Source: Paraburkholderia madseniana
Lineage (GTDB): Bacteria > Pseudomonadota > Gammaproteobacteria > Burkholderiales > Burkholderiaceae
Length of the DNA: 64,000 nucleotides
Reading direction: 5' to 3'
Assembly: GCF_009690905.1 (NCBI RefSeq)
Contig: NZ_VOSW01000003.1
Coordinates: 60,762-124,761, forward strand
In this document: positions 36,565-45,373 of the stretch, piece by piece
Numbering within the stretch: the first letter of the stretch is position 1
Layout of the letters: every line of letters starts with the position of its first letter
The notes under the pieces: model-generated
The model's database searches: none
What the model was told of the DNA's origin: nothing
Seen by the model: the letters and a program-made list of their open reading frames with translations, nothing else
Position numbers and translations under genes: made by a program

Positions 36565-37689
36565 ATGAAAAATTGCCGACGCGCTTCCCCCGCGGTGCGT
36601 CCCGACGTCCGTGTCGTGTCGACGCTCGCAGCCGTGATCGCGCTCGCCGTGTTCGGGATCGCCGCGCTGACTTCCCTTGATATCGCGGCAGCCGTGTTCT
36701 ATGGGGTGGTAGTGCTGCTGGTCGCCTCGGCCGGCAACCGCCCGGCCACGATCGCGGCCGCGTGGGGCTGTGTGGTGCTGATGTTGCTCGGCTTCATGAT
36801 CTCGCACAATGGCGCTTATTCTGGCGGCGCGATTGCGCGGTGCGCGGTGAGCCTGCTGGCGATCGCCATCACATCGATACTGGCATTGAGAAATATGGCC
36901 GCGACGGCGATGTTGCATGAACAGGTAGAAATGCTCAATCTCGCTCAGGAAGCGCTCGCGCGCTCCACTGCGGAACTCGCTCACGTCACGCGCATCACCA
37001 TGCTCGGCGAGATGGCTGCTTCGGTTGCGCACGAGGTTACGCAGCCGATCGCGGCTATCGTGACGTGCGGCAGTGCCGCGTTGCGCTGGCTGAACCGTCC
37101 TGCACCGGAGATCGACGAAGCGGCGCAATCTGTCACGCAGATGATCCGCGATGCGAAGCGCGCGGACGAGGTCATTCAACGGATCCGTTCAATGGCCAAA
37201 AAGCGCGACCGTCTTCCGGTTACGGTCGATCTGAATGGGATCGTCGGCGAATCGATCGAACTGATGCGGCTCGAACTCGAGCGCCACCGCGTCGAGCTGA
37301 AAAGCGACCTCGCGGCGCCCCCGCCCACGGCGTGCTGCGATCGTGTGCAACTGCAGCAGGTGCTCATCAACCTGATCATGAACAGCGTCCAGGCCATGGC
37401 CGATGTGACCGGGCCGCGCAAGCTCCGGATCGCCACGCGCCGGTTCGACCACGAGCATGTGCAGGTGATCGTGCAGGATTCGGGCACGGGGATCAGTGAG
37501 GAAAACAGCCACCATTTGTTCAATGCGTTTTTTACGACCAAAGCCGAGGGCATGGGCATGGGGTTGTCGATCTGCCGTTCGATCGTCGAGGCACACGGCG
37601 GCCGTATCTGGGCCGAATCGCCGGCAGCAGGCGGCGCGGTGCTGCAGTTCATCCTGCCCGTTGATGAAGGGAGATGTCATGAGCAGTGA
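36565..37689 (+). CDS. Membrane sensor histidine kinase of a FixL/FixJ-like pair
   Basis: A 374-residue kinase. About four hydrophobic segments occur in residues 20-110, with no large sensor domain. HisKA follows with His156 in SVAHEVTQPIAAIV, then the HATPase boxes (NLIMNSVQAM, DSGTGISEEN, FFTTKAEGMGMGLSICRSIVEAHGG). The dimerisation/phosphotransfer helix strongly resembles that of the giant protein at 12064 (AHExxQPxAxIV then RWLNRP). The start is uncertain: ATG 36565 is used, and 36454 or a GTG at 36415 are possible. It overlaps the response regulator by 11 bp, so the two are a cognate pair. Confidence 0.88.
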   Translation: MKNCRRASPAVRPDVRVVSTLAAVIALAVFGIAALTSLDIAAAVFYGVVVLLVASAGNRPATIAAAWGCVVLMLLGFMISHNGAYSGGAIARCAVSLLAIAITSILALRNMAATAMLHEQVEMLNLAQEALARSTAELAHVTRITMLGEMAASVAHEVTQPIAAIVTCGSAALRWLNRPAPEIDEAAQSVTQMIRDAKRADEVIQRIRSMAKKRDRLPVTVDLNGIVGESIELMRLELERHRVELKSDLAAPPPTACCDRVQLQQVLINLIMNSVQAMADVTGPRKLRIATRRFDHEHVQVIVQDSGTGISEENSHHLFNAFFTTKAEGMGMGLSICRSIVEAHGGRIWAESPAAGGAVLQFILPVDEGRCHEQ

Positions 37690-38362
37690 TGTGCGTAGCA
37701 GTGCCGGCAGCGACGCGGGCCACACCATGGTCTATGTCGTGGATGACGACGAGTCGATGCGCGAGGCCGTCAGCATGTTGCTGCGTTCGGTCGGACTCGG
37801 CGTCGAAACCTTCGGCTCCGCGCAGGAATTCCTCGCCTACGACATGCCGGACGTGCCGAGTTGTCTGATCCTCGATGTTCGCCTCAAAGGTCAAAGCGGG
37901 CTCGCGGTGCAGGAACAGATCGCGGCCAGTCAACTCAGCTTGCCGATCGTCTTCATGACCGCCCACGGCGATATCGCGATGACAGTCAAAGCCATGAAGG
38001 CCGGCGCGCAGGATTTTCTGGCCAAGCCGTTTCGTGACCAGGACATGCTGGATGCTGTCGCGAATGCGCTGGCGAGCGACGAGACGCGACGCGCGGCCAG
38101 CCGGTCCGTCGCGGATCTGCGGAGTTGTTATGAATCGTTGACCACGCGCGAGCGCGAAGTCATGGCCTTTGTCGCGGCCGGGCTGATGAACAAGCAGATC
38201 GCGGGCGAATTGAATCTGAGCGAAATCACCGTCAAGATTCATCGCGGTCAGGCGATGCGCAAGATGGGCGCACGTTCGCTCGCCGACTTCGTGCTAAAGG
38301 CGGAGGCGCTCGGCATCAAGGCGCCGCAAGGCATGACGGCGGCGCGCAACTCGCGTACCTGA
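37679..38362 (+). CDS. FixJ-type response regulator (receiver + LuxR HTH)
   Basis: A 227-residue regulator. The receiver domain has acidic residues VDDDES, phospho-acceptor Asp66 (CLILDVRLKG), Thr in FMTAHGD and Lys in FLAKPF. A LuxR-type helix-turn-helix at residues 155-210 follows (LTTREREVMAFVAAGLMNKQIAGEL, then VKIHRGQAMRKM). The ATG at 37679 follows GGGAG and lies inside the end of the kinase gene. It is the likely output of the kinase at 36565. The target genes are unknown. Confidence 0.92.
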   Translation: MSSDVRSSAGSDAGHTMVYVVDDDESMREAVSMLLRSVGLGVETFGSAQEFLAYDMPDVPSCLILDVRLKGQSGLAVQEQIAASQLSLPIVFMTAHGDIAMTVKAMKAGAQDFLAKPFRDQDMLDAVANALASDETRRAASRSVADLRSCYESLTTREREVMAFVAAGLMNKQIAGELNLSEITVKIHRGQAMRKMGARSLADFVLKAEALGIKAPQGMTAARNSRT

Positions 38363-38702
38363 GCACATCGTGCGGGACCGTCCGTTGTTGGCGCGTGGTT
38401 CACGCGCTCATCACCGGCATCGATCTCATACCTGTGTATAGGCCGCTCACCGTTTCTGGCAAGAATACCGCCTCTATCCCGTCTTAATCCCCATGTTCTG
38501 GCGCTCGCGGCGGCCAGACGGGGGCCGTGCCGTCCGCATCCTTTGAGACATGACTAAACCTGGATATGAGTCGACCCTACCATTGGTCATTGCGGGCAAC
38601 CGTATGTAGGGCTAGTTGGAGTATTTGCGGTGCGATACCTTGGAGCCATCACAGGGCCCGATCAATTGGGCACTGTCTCACCACCAATCGGATGACCAGA
38701 CC
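38363..38702. other. 340-bp intergenic region before an AraC gene
   Basis: No gene is seen. A loose inverted repeat, CCCTAC (38575-38580) and GTAGGG (38606-38611), lies about 100 bp before the AraC start and could be part of its promoter control. In-frame codons from 38616 could extend the AraC protein but have no ribosome site. The rest shows nothing recognisable. Confidence 0.5.
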
Positions 38703-39650
38703 ATGATCAGCTCGTTGACTTCGCCCGCTGCGCACGTCGTGCAGAGGAGTCGGGGTAGCCCGATCGCCGTGGAGGATCAATGGCGCACTCCCGGCGACAC
38801 CGATGCCAGCGCGCGGCAGCGAAGGAATATTCTCGTCTCGCGCTGGACCCGGAACGATGCCCAGCCACTGGAGGTTGTCAATCCGGGCAGCGCCGCTCTC
38901 CATTGTGTCGCCATGAATCTGAAGTGCACGTCGCTGACGTTCGTTCACGCCGGCAGGACGCTCGTGCGTGGATGGGTGACTGCGGGCGCGGTGCAGATCA
39001 CCGCACCGGAGGTGCCATGCAGCGCCGTGTTCGAGTCGCCGGGTGACGTCCTGCATCTATTCGTCTCCCAAGAGGTGCTTGGCGAATGCTTCGAAGACAT
39101 GTTCGGCCACCCGCATGCGGGCGATATTCGTATCGACGATCCGAAGCTCGTGCGCGATCCGGCGCTCGAACGTCTCGGTCAGGCGCTTGCCGTGTCGCAG
39201 TCTGACGACGCCGCGCTCGGTCAGGTTTTCACGGACAGCGTCAGTCTCGCAATCGTATCGCGCGTGATCGCACGTCACTTCACGGTTGCCGAACGGCAGA
39301 CCCGCGAAGCGAGTGCATTGCCGCCGTGGCGGCTCAGCCGCGCGATTGAATATGTCGACGCGCATTTGTCCGAGTCGATCGGTCTCGCGGACATTGCCAG
39401 CAGCGCGGGGTTGACCCGCATGCATTTCGCTTCGCAGTTCCGTCGCGCGACCGGCATGCGTCCGCACGAATACCTGTTGCGACGCCGGATCGAACACGCA
39501 CAACATCTTCTAGCCCAGTCGAGACACAACGTGCTCGACGTTGCGTTGAGCTGCGGCTTCCGATCGCAGGCTCACTTTACGACGGTGTTCAAACGCCTGG
39601 TAGGGGAGACCCCATTTTGCTGGAGGAGGAAAACGAATGGCGATCGCTAA
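38703..39650 (+). CDS. AraC-family transcriptional regulator
   Basis: A 315-residue regulator. A cupin-like N-terminal domain with little conservation covers residues 1-200. An AraC double helix-turn-helix covers the last 100 residues (IGLADIASSAGLTRMHFASQFRRATGMRPHEYLLRRRIEHA, VLDVALSCGFRSQAHFTTVFKRLVGETPFCWRR). ATG 38703 (MISSLTSP) is preferred over an upstream in-frame start. The small DUF3331-like gene begins 50 bp after it, so the two may be co-transcribed. The target and effector are unknown. Confidence 0.88.
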   Translation: MISSLTSPAAHVVQRSRGSPIAVEDQWRTPGDTDASARQRRNILVSRWTRNDAQPLEVVNPGSAALHCVAMNLKCTSLTFVHAGRTLVRGWVTAGAVQITAPEVPCSAVFESPGDVLHLFVSQEVLGECFEDMFGHPHAGDIRIDDPKLVRDPALERLGQALAVSQSDDAALGQVFTDSVSLAIVSRVIARHFTVAERQTREASALPPWRLSRAIEYVDAHLSESIGLADIASSAGLTRMHFASQFRRATGMRPHEYLLRRRIEHAQHLLAQSRHNVLDVALSCGFRSQAHFTTVFKRLVGETPFCWRRKTNGDR

Positions 39651-39700
39651 ACAGAGCCGCCTCGATGATCAACCGGATTATCCGAAACTGGAGTGCAATC

Positions 39701-40114
39701 ATGCTGGCGAATGCGAATTTCACCGATCCCTGGATGCAAACCCTTGGTTTGCTGTCTGTCCTGTCCGGCGGAGCCGACGCCGGCGTCAACGAATTGGCCG
39801 CGGCGGTCTCCCGGAACGGCCGCAAGAATTGCGAGCTGCCGGTCATGGGGAAACGCTTTGAAGTCCAGGTGCATGTGATCGACCGGCCGTCGAAGTCGAC
39901 CGCAACGGTCATATGGCGCGACCCGACCCGCTGTTCCTATGGCGATCAGGTCTGGCACGCAAGCCGCGCGCGCGTGACCGGCGTTTGCGCCATGAGCGGA
40001 CGCGGGATCCAGCCGGGCGATGCGATCTACAAGCCCCGGCCCTGCCGTCCCGTGCCGCTCAACTCCGGTGCGATGATTCTGCGCACCGTGCTCGACAACG
40101 CCGTCGCACTCTGA
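39701..40114 (+). CDS. DUF3331-like small protein
   Basis: A 137-residue protein with a C-terminal region resembling DUF3331, a family I recall as largely restricted to Burkholderia relatives: ATVIWRDPTRCSYGDQVWHASRARVTGVCAMSGRGIQPGDAIYKPRP. The paired Cys (CSYGDQ and VCAMSG) and the IxPGDAIYKP ending suggest a small beta fold that might bind a metal. Function unknown. The ATG at 39701 has TGGAG 7 nt upstream; upstream in-frame starts at 39617 or 39665 would overlap the AraC gene. It ends convergently with the STAND regulator at 40202. Confidence 0.65.
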   Translation: MLANANFTDPWMQTLGLLSVLSGGADAGVNELAAAVSRNGRKNCELPVMGKRFEVQVHVIDRPSKSTATVIWRDPTRCSYGDQVWHASRARVTGVCAMSGRGIQPGDAIYKPRPCRPVPLNSGAMILRTVLDNAVAL

Positions 40115-40201
40115 GCGCGACGCTTTAGTCGATCTGGCGGTCGAACGTTGCTTCCTTGGTGATTGACGACTCGCTGGTCATCCTTGCAGCCGCGCGTATC
40201 C

Positions 40202-41671
40202 CTATGCGATGACCAGCGAATCCGCCGCAGCGTCAGCAGCCGCGTGATGACGGTTGGCGCCCGCCGCGAAGTTCATCGACACAAATTGCGCATAGCGCGA
40301 CGCAACCAGCCGCATGTCGGCTTTATCCCGCAGCTTGTCGGCGGCATAGGCGCGCGTGGACTCGAACAGCCGATACTTCGCTTCCGATTCGTCGAGAATG
40401 ACGTTCACAAGCGATTTCGCCACCAGTTCGCCGATTCCATCGATCACATCCTCTTCGGGCAGTTCCGTATCGCACACGACGGCGCGCATCGAGTCGAAGG
40501 TGAACGGACTATTGAATAGGGACAGGCGCTGGAACAGGCACTGAGCGGTTTCGCTCAGTAGCGCAAAGCTTGCATCAAATGTTGCGCGCAACGTTCGGTG
40601 GCGTGGCATGGCGGTGCGATAGCCGCCGGTCAGAATCGCCAAACGGTCATCCAGGCGCCGACGCACACCTTCGACGCCCAGCGCCTCCGCACGGCCCGCG
40701 GCCAGCTCGATCGCAAGCGGGATGCCGTCCAGTCTGCGGCAAATCTCGCCGATCAGCTGAACTTCGCCCTTATCGGTGCAGACGTTTGCCTGCAGCGAAT
40801 TCGCACGCTGAATGAACAGGTCGACGGCGGGACTTCGCAGAATGTCTGCATCGTTGGAATCGGCTTTCGGCACGTCCAGCGGGTCGACTTTGAAGAGCAT
40901 CTCCGAGCGGATGCGCAATGGTTCCCGACTCGTGACCAGCACCCGCAGCGCATCGTTTTGCGAGAGCAACGGCTCGACGATTTCCGCAACGCTGCTGACG
41001 ATATGCTCCGCGCTGTCGAGCAACAGCAGTCGTGGTGTTTCAGACAGCGCCGCTGCGAGAGACGGGACGGTAACGCTGCTGCTTTCCACCGGTAGCCCAC
41101 AGCTTTCCATGATCGCGCGCAGCACGGCTTCTTTTGTGTTCAGCGGAGCCAACTCGACGAACGAGACGATTTCGTCGAACTGGGAAGCCAGCTGGTGGGC
41201 CACTTCAATCGCGAGACTGGTCTTGCCGACACCACCCGTGCCGGTCAGCGTCACGACCGGCGCTCGATCCAATGCTTCGCGCAATTGGCTGGCCGCGGCA
41301 TCCCGTCCTACAAGCGCCGCGCGACGGGCCGGCAAGGACGGTTTCACCGTTGCCGGCGACCGGGGCTGGTCCGGCGCCGACTGAATCTGAGGCCGTGCAA
41401 GTTGGTATCCGCGACCGGGCACCGTGACGATGAGATCCCGATTCGCGCCGAGTACTTTGCGAAGCGCGGACATATGCACATCGATATTGCCTTCTTCGAC
41501 GATGATGCCTGGCCATACTGCATTCATCAACTCGTCTCGCGTCACCAGACGCCCACCTGCGGAGACGATCACCGCAAGAATGTCGAAGGCGCGAGAACCG
41601 AGACGAACGAGCTGGCCATCCAGTTGCAAGCGACGCATTCCCAGATCAATGTCGAAACGTCCCAGTTTCAT
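40202..41671 (-). CDS. Winged-helix / STAND ATPase regulator (paralogue 3)
   Basis: A 489-residue regulator of the short class. The winged helix is at residues 1-95 (VRLGSRAFDILAVI, DELMNAVWPGIIVEEGN, VHMSALRKVLG, VPGRGYQL). The ATPase has Walker A GTGGVGKT at 144-151, LLLLDSAEHIV (the usual DNCEH is changed to DSAEH), LVTSREPLR, RRLDGIPLAIELAAGR and RLDDRLAILTGGYRT. ATG 41671 gives MKLGRFDIDL as in the paralogues. Its promoter region contains one copy of the 87-bp duplicated segment (41711-41797) with the candidate operator, so autoregulation or cross-regulation by a paralogue is plausible. cydB lies upstream on the same strand. Confidence 0.9.
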   Translation of the reverse strand: MKLGRFDIDLGMRRLQLDGQLVRLGSRAFDILAVIVSAGGRLVTRDELMNAVWPGIIVEEGNIDVHMSALRKVLGANRDLIVTVPGRGYQLARPQIQSAPDQPRSPATVKPSLPARRAALVGRDAAASQLREALDRAPVVTLTGTGGVGKTSLAIEVAHQLASQFDEIVSFVELAPLNTKEAVLRAIMESCGLPVESSSVTVPSLAAALSETPRLLLLDSAEHIVSSVAEIVEPLLSQNDALRVLVTSREPLRIRSEMLFKVDPLDVPKADSNDADILRSPAVDLFIQRANSLQANVCTDKGEVQLIGEICRRLDGIPLAIELAAGRAEALGVEGVRRRLDDRLAILTGGYRTAMPRHRTLRATFDASFALLSETAQCLFQRLSLFNSPFTFDSMRAVVCDTELPEEDVIDGIGELVAKSLVNVILDESEAKYRLFESTRAYAADKLRDKADMRLVASRYAQFVSMNFAAGANRHHAAADAAADSLVIA

Positions 41672-41710
41672 GATTGAGTGCCCCAATGTAGGAAGGTTAA
41701 TGGTGTCCTG

Positions 41711-41797
41711 ATCCGTCAGCACCTATTCTCATGGACGTGCCCCTTGGCGCGTCAGTTAACCTTTGCTAAGAACCGTTAGCAGCCCCGCCAGGCAGGC
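41711..41797. repeat. 87-bp duplicated segment, copy A (with 20-bp candidate operator)
   Basis: This segment aligns without gaps to 58670-58756, with about 70 of 87 positions identical by eye. The central part is identical: GGCGCGTCAGTTAA, then after one mismatch CTTTGCTAAGAACCGTTAGC (41761-41780). Within it, TTAAC, CTAAG and TTAGC recur at 10-bp steps. It covers the last codons of a fossil STAND gene and the promoter region of the regulator starting at 41671. Confidence 0.75.
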
Positions 41798-41870
41798 ATT
41801 TGCGGCTGCGGCAGCGCGTTTGGCTACCCGCCGCCAGCATTGCCATGCGGTCGTCCAGCCGGCCGTACAT
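41766..41870 (-). pseudogene. Fossil fragment of a STAND-ATPase regulator
   Basis: On the minus strand this stretch reads RLDDRMAMLAAG, matching the conserved RLDDRMAILAGG of the regulator at 17642-19093. The nucleotide match continues through GCGCTGCCGC after a one-base deletion that shifts frame. It ends ANGS-stop, the same last four codons and stop as the regulator at 58725-61265. Everything else of the gene is gone. It lies between cydB and paralogue 3. I infer the scar of a deleted paralogue. Confidence 0.65.
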
Positions 41871-41895
41871 CGGGCCTGGGCTGGACTTCAGACTC

Positions 41896-42897
41896 TTAAT
41901 GCGACGGCCGCTCAGCCACGTGTGAACCAGCCGTTACCTTGCCGCGGAAGATGTAGTACTGATAGAGGTTGTAGCCGATCATCACCGGGAAGATGAGTCC
42001 GATCCCGATCAGCATGAACACGAGAGTCGAAGAGTCGGATGCTGCTTCGACGATGCCGAGCTTGCCCGGAATGAAGTCGGGAAAGAAGCTGACCGCGAGG
42101 CCAATGAACGACACACCGAACAGGGCGACCGACGCGCGGAATGGCGCGCGCGATCTTCCCATGGAGAGCGCGCCCACGACGTAGGCGAATGCGAACGCCG
42201 CGGCCGCGCCGAGCCCGATCAGCAGATGAAACACGCCGCGCTGGGTCCAGCGGTCATGGCCGACCGCGCTGATGAACCAGGTCGCGGCGGTCAGCAGCGC
42301 GGCCGCCGCGACCGTGACGAAGGCGCTCAGCAGCGCGAGACGGCGCGCCCATTGTTCGAGCTCCCCCACGGTCTTGTTGACGAGGTAGGTCGAGCCGAGC
42401 AATGAATAACCGGCCACCACGCCGACCGCCGAAACGGTGACGAACACGCCGCTCCGTTCGCCCGGCAGGAATCCCGTGATGACCTTGCCGAGCACCACGC
42501 CCTGAGCGATCGCGGCGATGAGACTGCCGATGCCGAAGACCTTGTCCCACAGTGGACCGTGCGTCGCGCTATGACGGAATTCGATCGCGGAGCCGCGCAT
42601 GATCAGACCTGCGATGAGCGCCATGACCGGCAGATACAGATCCTGCAAAAGCCGCGCATACGCCTCGGGGAATGCCCCGAAAAGCGCACCGCCGAGCACG
42701 ACGAGCCACGTTTCGTTGGCGTCCCAGACGTGGCCGATCGTCTGCACCATCACGTCGTGATCTTCGCGGCGCTTGCGTAGCAGGCTGAGTATGCCGATGC
42801 CGAGGTCGAAGCCGTCGGTGACCACGTAGAACGCCAGCATCAGGCCGATCAGGCCGAACCAGGTGAATGCGAGTGTCGTGTGAATCGCGTTGTCCAT
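41896..42897 (-). CDS. cydB: Cytochrome bd-type quinol oxidase subunit II
   Basis: A 333-residue inner-membrane protein with eight to nine transmembrane helices and family motifs: FYVVTDGFDLGIGIL near the N-terminus, VWDANETWLVVLGGALFGAFPEAYA, and FRHSATHGPLWDKVFGIGS. CydB pairs with CydA to oxidise quinol and reduce O2 to water. It starts 25 bp after the end of cydA, in the same direction. The gene lies between two STAND regulators (40202-41671 and 45374-46879). Confidence 0.95.
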   Translation of the reverse strand: MDNAIHTTLAFTWFGLIGLMLAFYVVTDGFDLGIGILSLLRKRREDHDVMVQTIGHVWDANETWLVVLGGALFGAFPEAYARLLQDLYLPVMALIAGLIMRGSAIEFRHSATHGPLWDKVFGIGSLIAAIAQGVVLGKVITGFLPGERSGVFVTVSAVGVVAGYSLLGSTYLVNKTVGELEQWARRLALLSAFVTVAAAALLTAATWFISAVGHDRWTQRGVFHLLIGLGAAAAFAFAYVVGALSMGRSRAPFRASVALFGVSFIGLAVSFFPDFIPGKLGIVEAASDSSTLVFMLIGIGLIFPVMIGYNLYQYYIFRGKVTAGSHVAERPSH

Positions 42898-42922
42898 GAG
42901 ATGTCCTCGTAACGGGAATGGG

Positions 42923-44320
42923 TTAGTACCCGGTAACGGTCGCCGCGGCTTCGGCTTTGACTGGCGCGGGCGGGATCAACGTGAGATCGGGACCGGTGCG
43001 CAGCCAGTTGCGCGCGAGCACGAAGAAGGTGAGCAGCAGCACCACATAGAAGGCGAAGAACATCACCATGCTCAGGGTCACCGACGTCGGCGCCACACTC
43101 GACACAGCGTCTTTCGTGCGTAACAGCCCGTACACGACCCAAGGTTGGCGGCCTACCTCGCGCACGATCCAGCCGGCCTCGACCGCCGCATAGGGCAGGG
43201 GAATGCACAGGACCCATGCGAGCAGTAGCTTGCGTTGAGCGAGCAGGCGCTCGAGGTCGCCGCGCGTCTTGCGCAGCACGTACGCAGTCCAGAACGCCAG
43301 CGCCATGAAAGCGAAGCCGATGCCGGCCATCACACGAAACGCGTAATACAGCAGCGGAATCATCGGCGGCTGCTCGGCCGGCGGGAAATCGGTGAGGCCT
43401 TTGACCTGGCCGTGCAGCGTATGGGTGCCGAGAATGCTCAGCATTCCCGGCACTTCAATCGACCAGTCGTTGCGCTGCGCCTTCTGGTTCGGCCATGCGA
43501 GCAACGACCATGACGCACCGGTGCCGGGCTTGTTCGTGATCCAGTTGCCTTCAATCGCCGCGCCCTTTGCCGGCTGCGTTTTGAATACGCTGCCGCCGCT
43601 CGAATCGCCGAGCCAGATCTGGATCGGCGCGGCGAATACGAGCACCAGCAGCGCGATCTTGAATGAGCGTGCGAAGAAATCCGGATTACGGCGTTTGAAC
43701 AGATTCCACGCGGAAATGCCGGCGATCACGAACATGCCGGTTTCGATCGCCGCGACCCACATGTGCGTGACCCCCCAGACCATATCCGGATTGAAGATCG
43801 CGGCAGCGTAGTCGGTCACGACGATCTTGCCGTTCTGGACCGTAATGCCCGCCGGCGTTTGCATCCACGAATTGGCGACCATGATCCAGAAGGCGGAGAT
43901 GCTGGAGCCCAGCGCGACCATCGAGGTGGCGAAGAGATGCACGCCGCGCGGCACGCGTCCCCAGCCGCGCAGCATCACGCCGATGAAACCTGCTTCGAGC
44001 ATGAAAGCCATCGCGCCTTCGAAGCCGAGGATGTTGCCGAAGAACTGTCCGCTGTAACGGGAAAAGCCGGCCCAGTTGGTGCCGAACTGGAACTCCATCG
44101 GGATGCCGCTGACCACGCCCACCGCAAAGTTCAGCACCAGCAGCTTGCTCCAGAAGCGCGCTTGCCGATAGTAATGGATGTTATCGGTGCGCAGCCACAA
44201 TACTTCGATCAGTACGAGGAAGGCCGAAAGACTGATGGTCAGGATCGGCCACATGATGTGAAAAAGGGCTGTCATAGCGAACTGGGCGCGCGACAGATCG
44301 AGTACGCCAGTGAGATGCAT
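42923..44320 (-). CDS. cydA: Cytochrome bd-type (cyanide-insensitive) quinol oxidase subunit I
   Basis: A 465-residue inner-membrane protein. It starts LDLSRAQFAMTALFHIMWP, with the heme-ligand His at residue 21. GRQPW is present in EVGRQPWVVYGLLRT. The length and the short loop between helices 6 and 7 (WNQ.../HTLHGQVKGLTDFP region) fit the CioA/short-Q-loop class, often called cyanide-insensitive oxidase, rather than the ~520-residue E. coli CydA. The ATG at 44320 follows GGGAG; longer upstream codons are not coding-like. It is first in the cydAB operon and divergent from a small membrane protein at 44639. Confidence 0.94.
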   Translation of the reverse strand: MHLTGVLDLSRAQFAMTALFHIMWPILTISLSAFLVLIEVLWLRTDNIHYYRQARFWSKLLVLNFAVGVVSGIPMEFQFGTNWAGFSRYSGQFFGNILGFEGAMAFMLEAGFIGVMLRGWGRVPRGVHLFATSMVALGSSISAFWIMVANSWMQTPAGITVQNGKIVVTDYAAAIFNPDMVWGVTHMWVAAIETGMFVIAGISAWNLFKRRNPDFFARSFKIALLVLVFAAPIQIWLGDSSGGSVFKTQPAKGAAIEGNWITNKPGTGASWSLLAWPNQKAQRNDWSIEVPGMLSILGTHTLHGQVKGLTDFPPAEQPPMIPLLYYAFRVMAGIGFAFMALAFWTAYVLRKTRGDLERLLAQRKLLLAWVLCIPLPYAAVEAGWIVREVGRQPWVVYGLLRTKDAVSSVAPTSVTLSMVMFFAFYVVLLLTFFVLARNWLRTGPDLTLIPPAPVKAEAAATVTGY

Positions 44321-44638
44321 GATGAACTCCCGCGGTGCGAAGCGTGACTTGACGTTCGTTGAGGAACATGAAGTGCAGATCATGGCTCGCTGTCGAGCGC
44401 GGCGCTTGTACAAACGCCCGCTCGTTTCATATTCGCACGCAGATCGGTATGCGCGCCACGCGCGCCGAATGCGGCGCCTTGTGTGCCGTGCATTTTCGAA
44501 ACCGCACAGGCGATCTGGAAAGATCGGCGGATCAGGTGGCCGAATAATGTTCTCAACACGCAGAGGCGGCTTGAACGTTGGCGGCAGCGTCCCCGCGGTC
44601 TTCGCGTCAGAGTCCGAGAAGAAACCTGGAGAACCATC
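44321..44638. other. 318-bp divergent control region between cydA and a membrane-protein gene
   Basis: No gene is supported here. I looked for an FNR/Anr box (TTGAT-N4-ATCAA) for anaerobic control of cydAB and found none that is convincing; TTGACGTTCGTTGA near 44350 is only a half match. The right part provides the ribosome site GGAG for the gene at 44639. Confidence 0.5.
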
Positions 44639-45109
44639 ATGCGCTACCTGGACAATACACAACACGACATGAATCGAAGCGATCCGGCGTTCCTGCGGGA
44701 TGCCGATCTGGCCGATATGAAGGCGTGGCCCGCGTCCGATCTGCCGGCGCCTGATGCGCCGGTACTCGGGCGATGGACACGGCGGGTGGTCATCGCGACG
44801 GCCGTCTGGTCGCTCTGCGAGCTTCCATTTGAGGTCTGGTTCAGTCGCACCACACAGGAGGCAGTCTGCTGCGTCGCGGCAAAGGCGCTATGGCTGGCGC
44901 TCGTGTCCTTCGTTCTGGCCGGAAGCCGTTCAGCGCGCATCGCCTATGCGTTTATTTGCACGATTGGATTGATGGCCGTTGCATTCGGCCTGCCTGCCGA
45001 ATACCGGGTGTTTCCGCTGGGATTCCTGCTGTCTTCGGTGGAGTGCGTATTAAAGGCAACGGCATTCGTTTGCCTTGTGTCCGCGGGCATCTATCCCGAG
45101 GAGGCGTGA
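44639..45109 (+). CDS. Small four-helix membrane protein of unknown function
   Basis: A 156-residue protein I do not recognise. The first 45 residues are polar (MRYLDNTQHDMNRSDPAFLRD). Four hydrophobic segments follow: VVIATAVWSLCELPFEVWF, AAKALWLALVSFVLAGS, IAYAFICTIGLMAVAFGL and FLLSSVECVLKATAFVCLVSAGIY. It is predicted to be an inner-membrane protein. The start at 44639 has GGAG about 8 nt upstream. It is divergent from cydAB and lies 264 bp before a STAND regulator. A role with the oxidase is only a guess from position. Confidence 0.75.
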   Translation: MRYLDNTQHDMNRSDPAFLRDADLADMKAWPASDLPAPDAPVLGRWTRRVVIATAVWSLCELPFEVWFSRTTQEAVCCVAAKALWLALVSFVLAGSRSARIAYAFICTIGLMAVAFGLPAEYRVFPLGFLLSSVECVLKATAFVCLVSAGIYPEEA

Positions 45110-45373
45110 TCCTGCGAACGCATGAGGAAGTCATACCAAGGTGTGATGTCAGGACTCGGCCGAATGTGGTTAATGCGCCGCGGACTGCTGCTGGCGGGGT
45201 TGGGCCGTGGCTCGCCGCAACCGTGGGCACTGTATCCCTATGGGTAATAGATTCGGATGATTTTCCCAATTAGTATGGTTCTAACGACGCAAGCCTCACT
45301 CCGGCAACGTAAGTGCCAAGGGTGCGGACTTCGAACGTGCCCGTCCCGCTAATCAACCAGGCGTGAGTGCAGC

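Noticed and set aside
44350..44363. FNR/Anr box for cydAB
   Set aside because: TTGACGTTCGTTGA is only a half match, without the symmetric ATCAA half.
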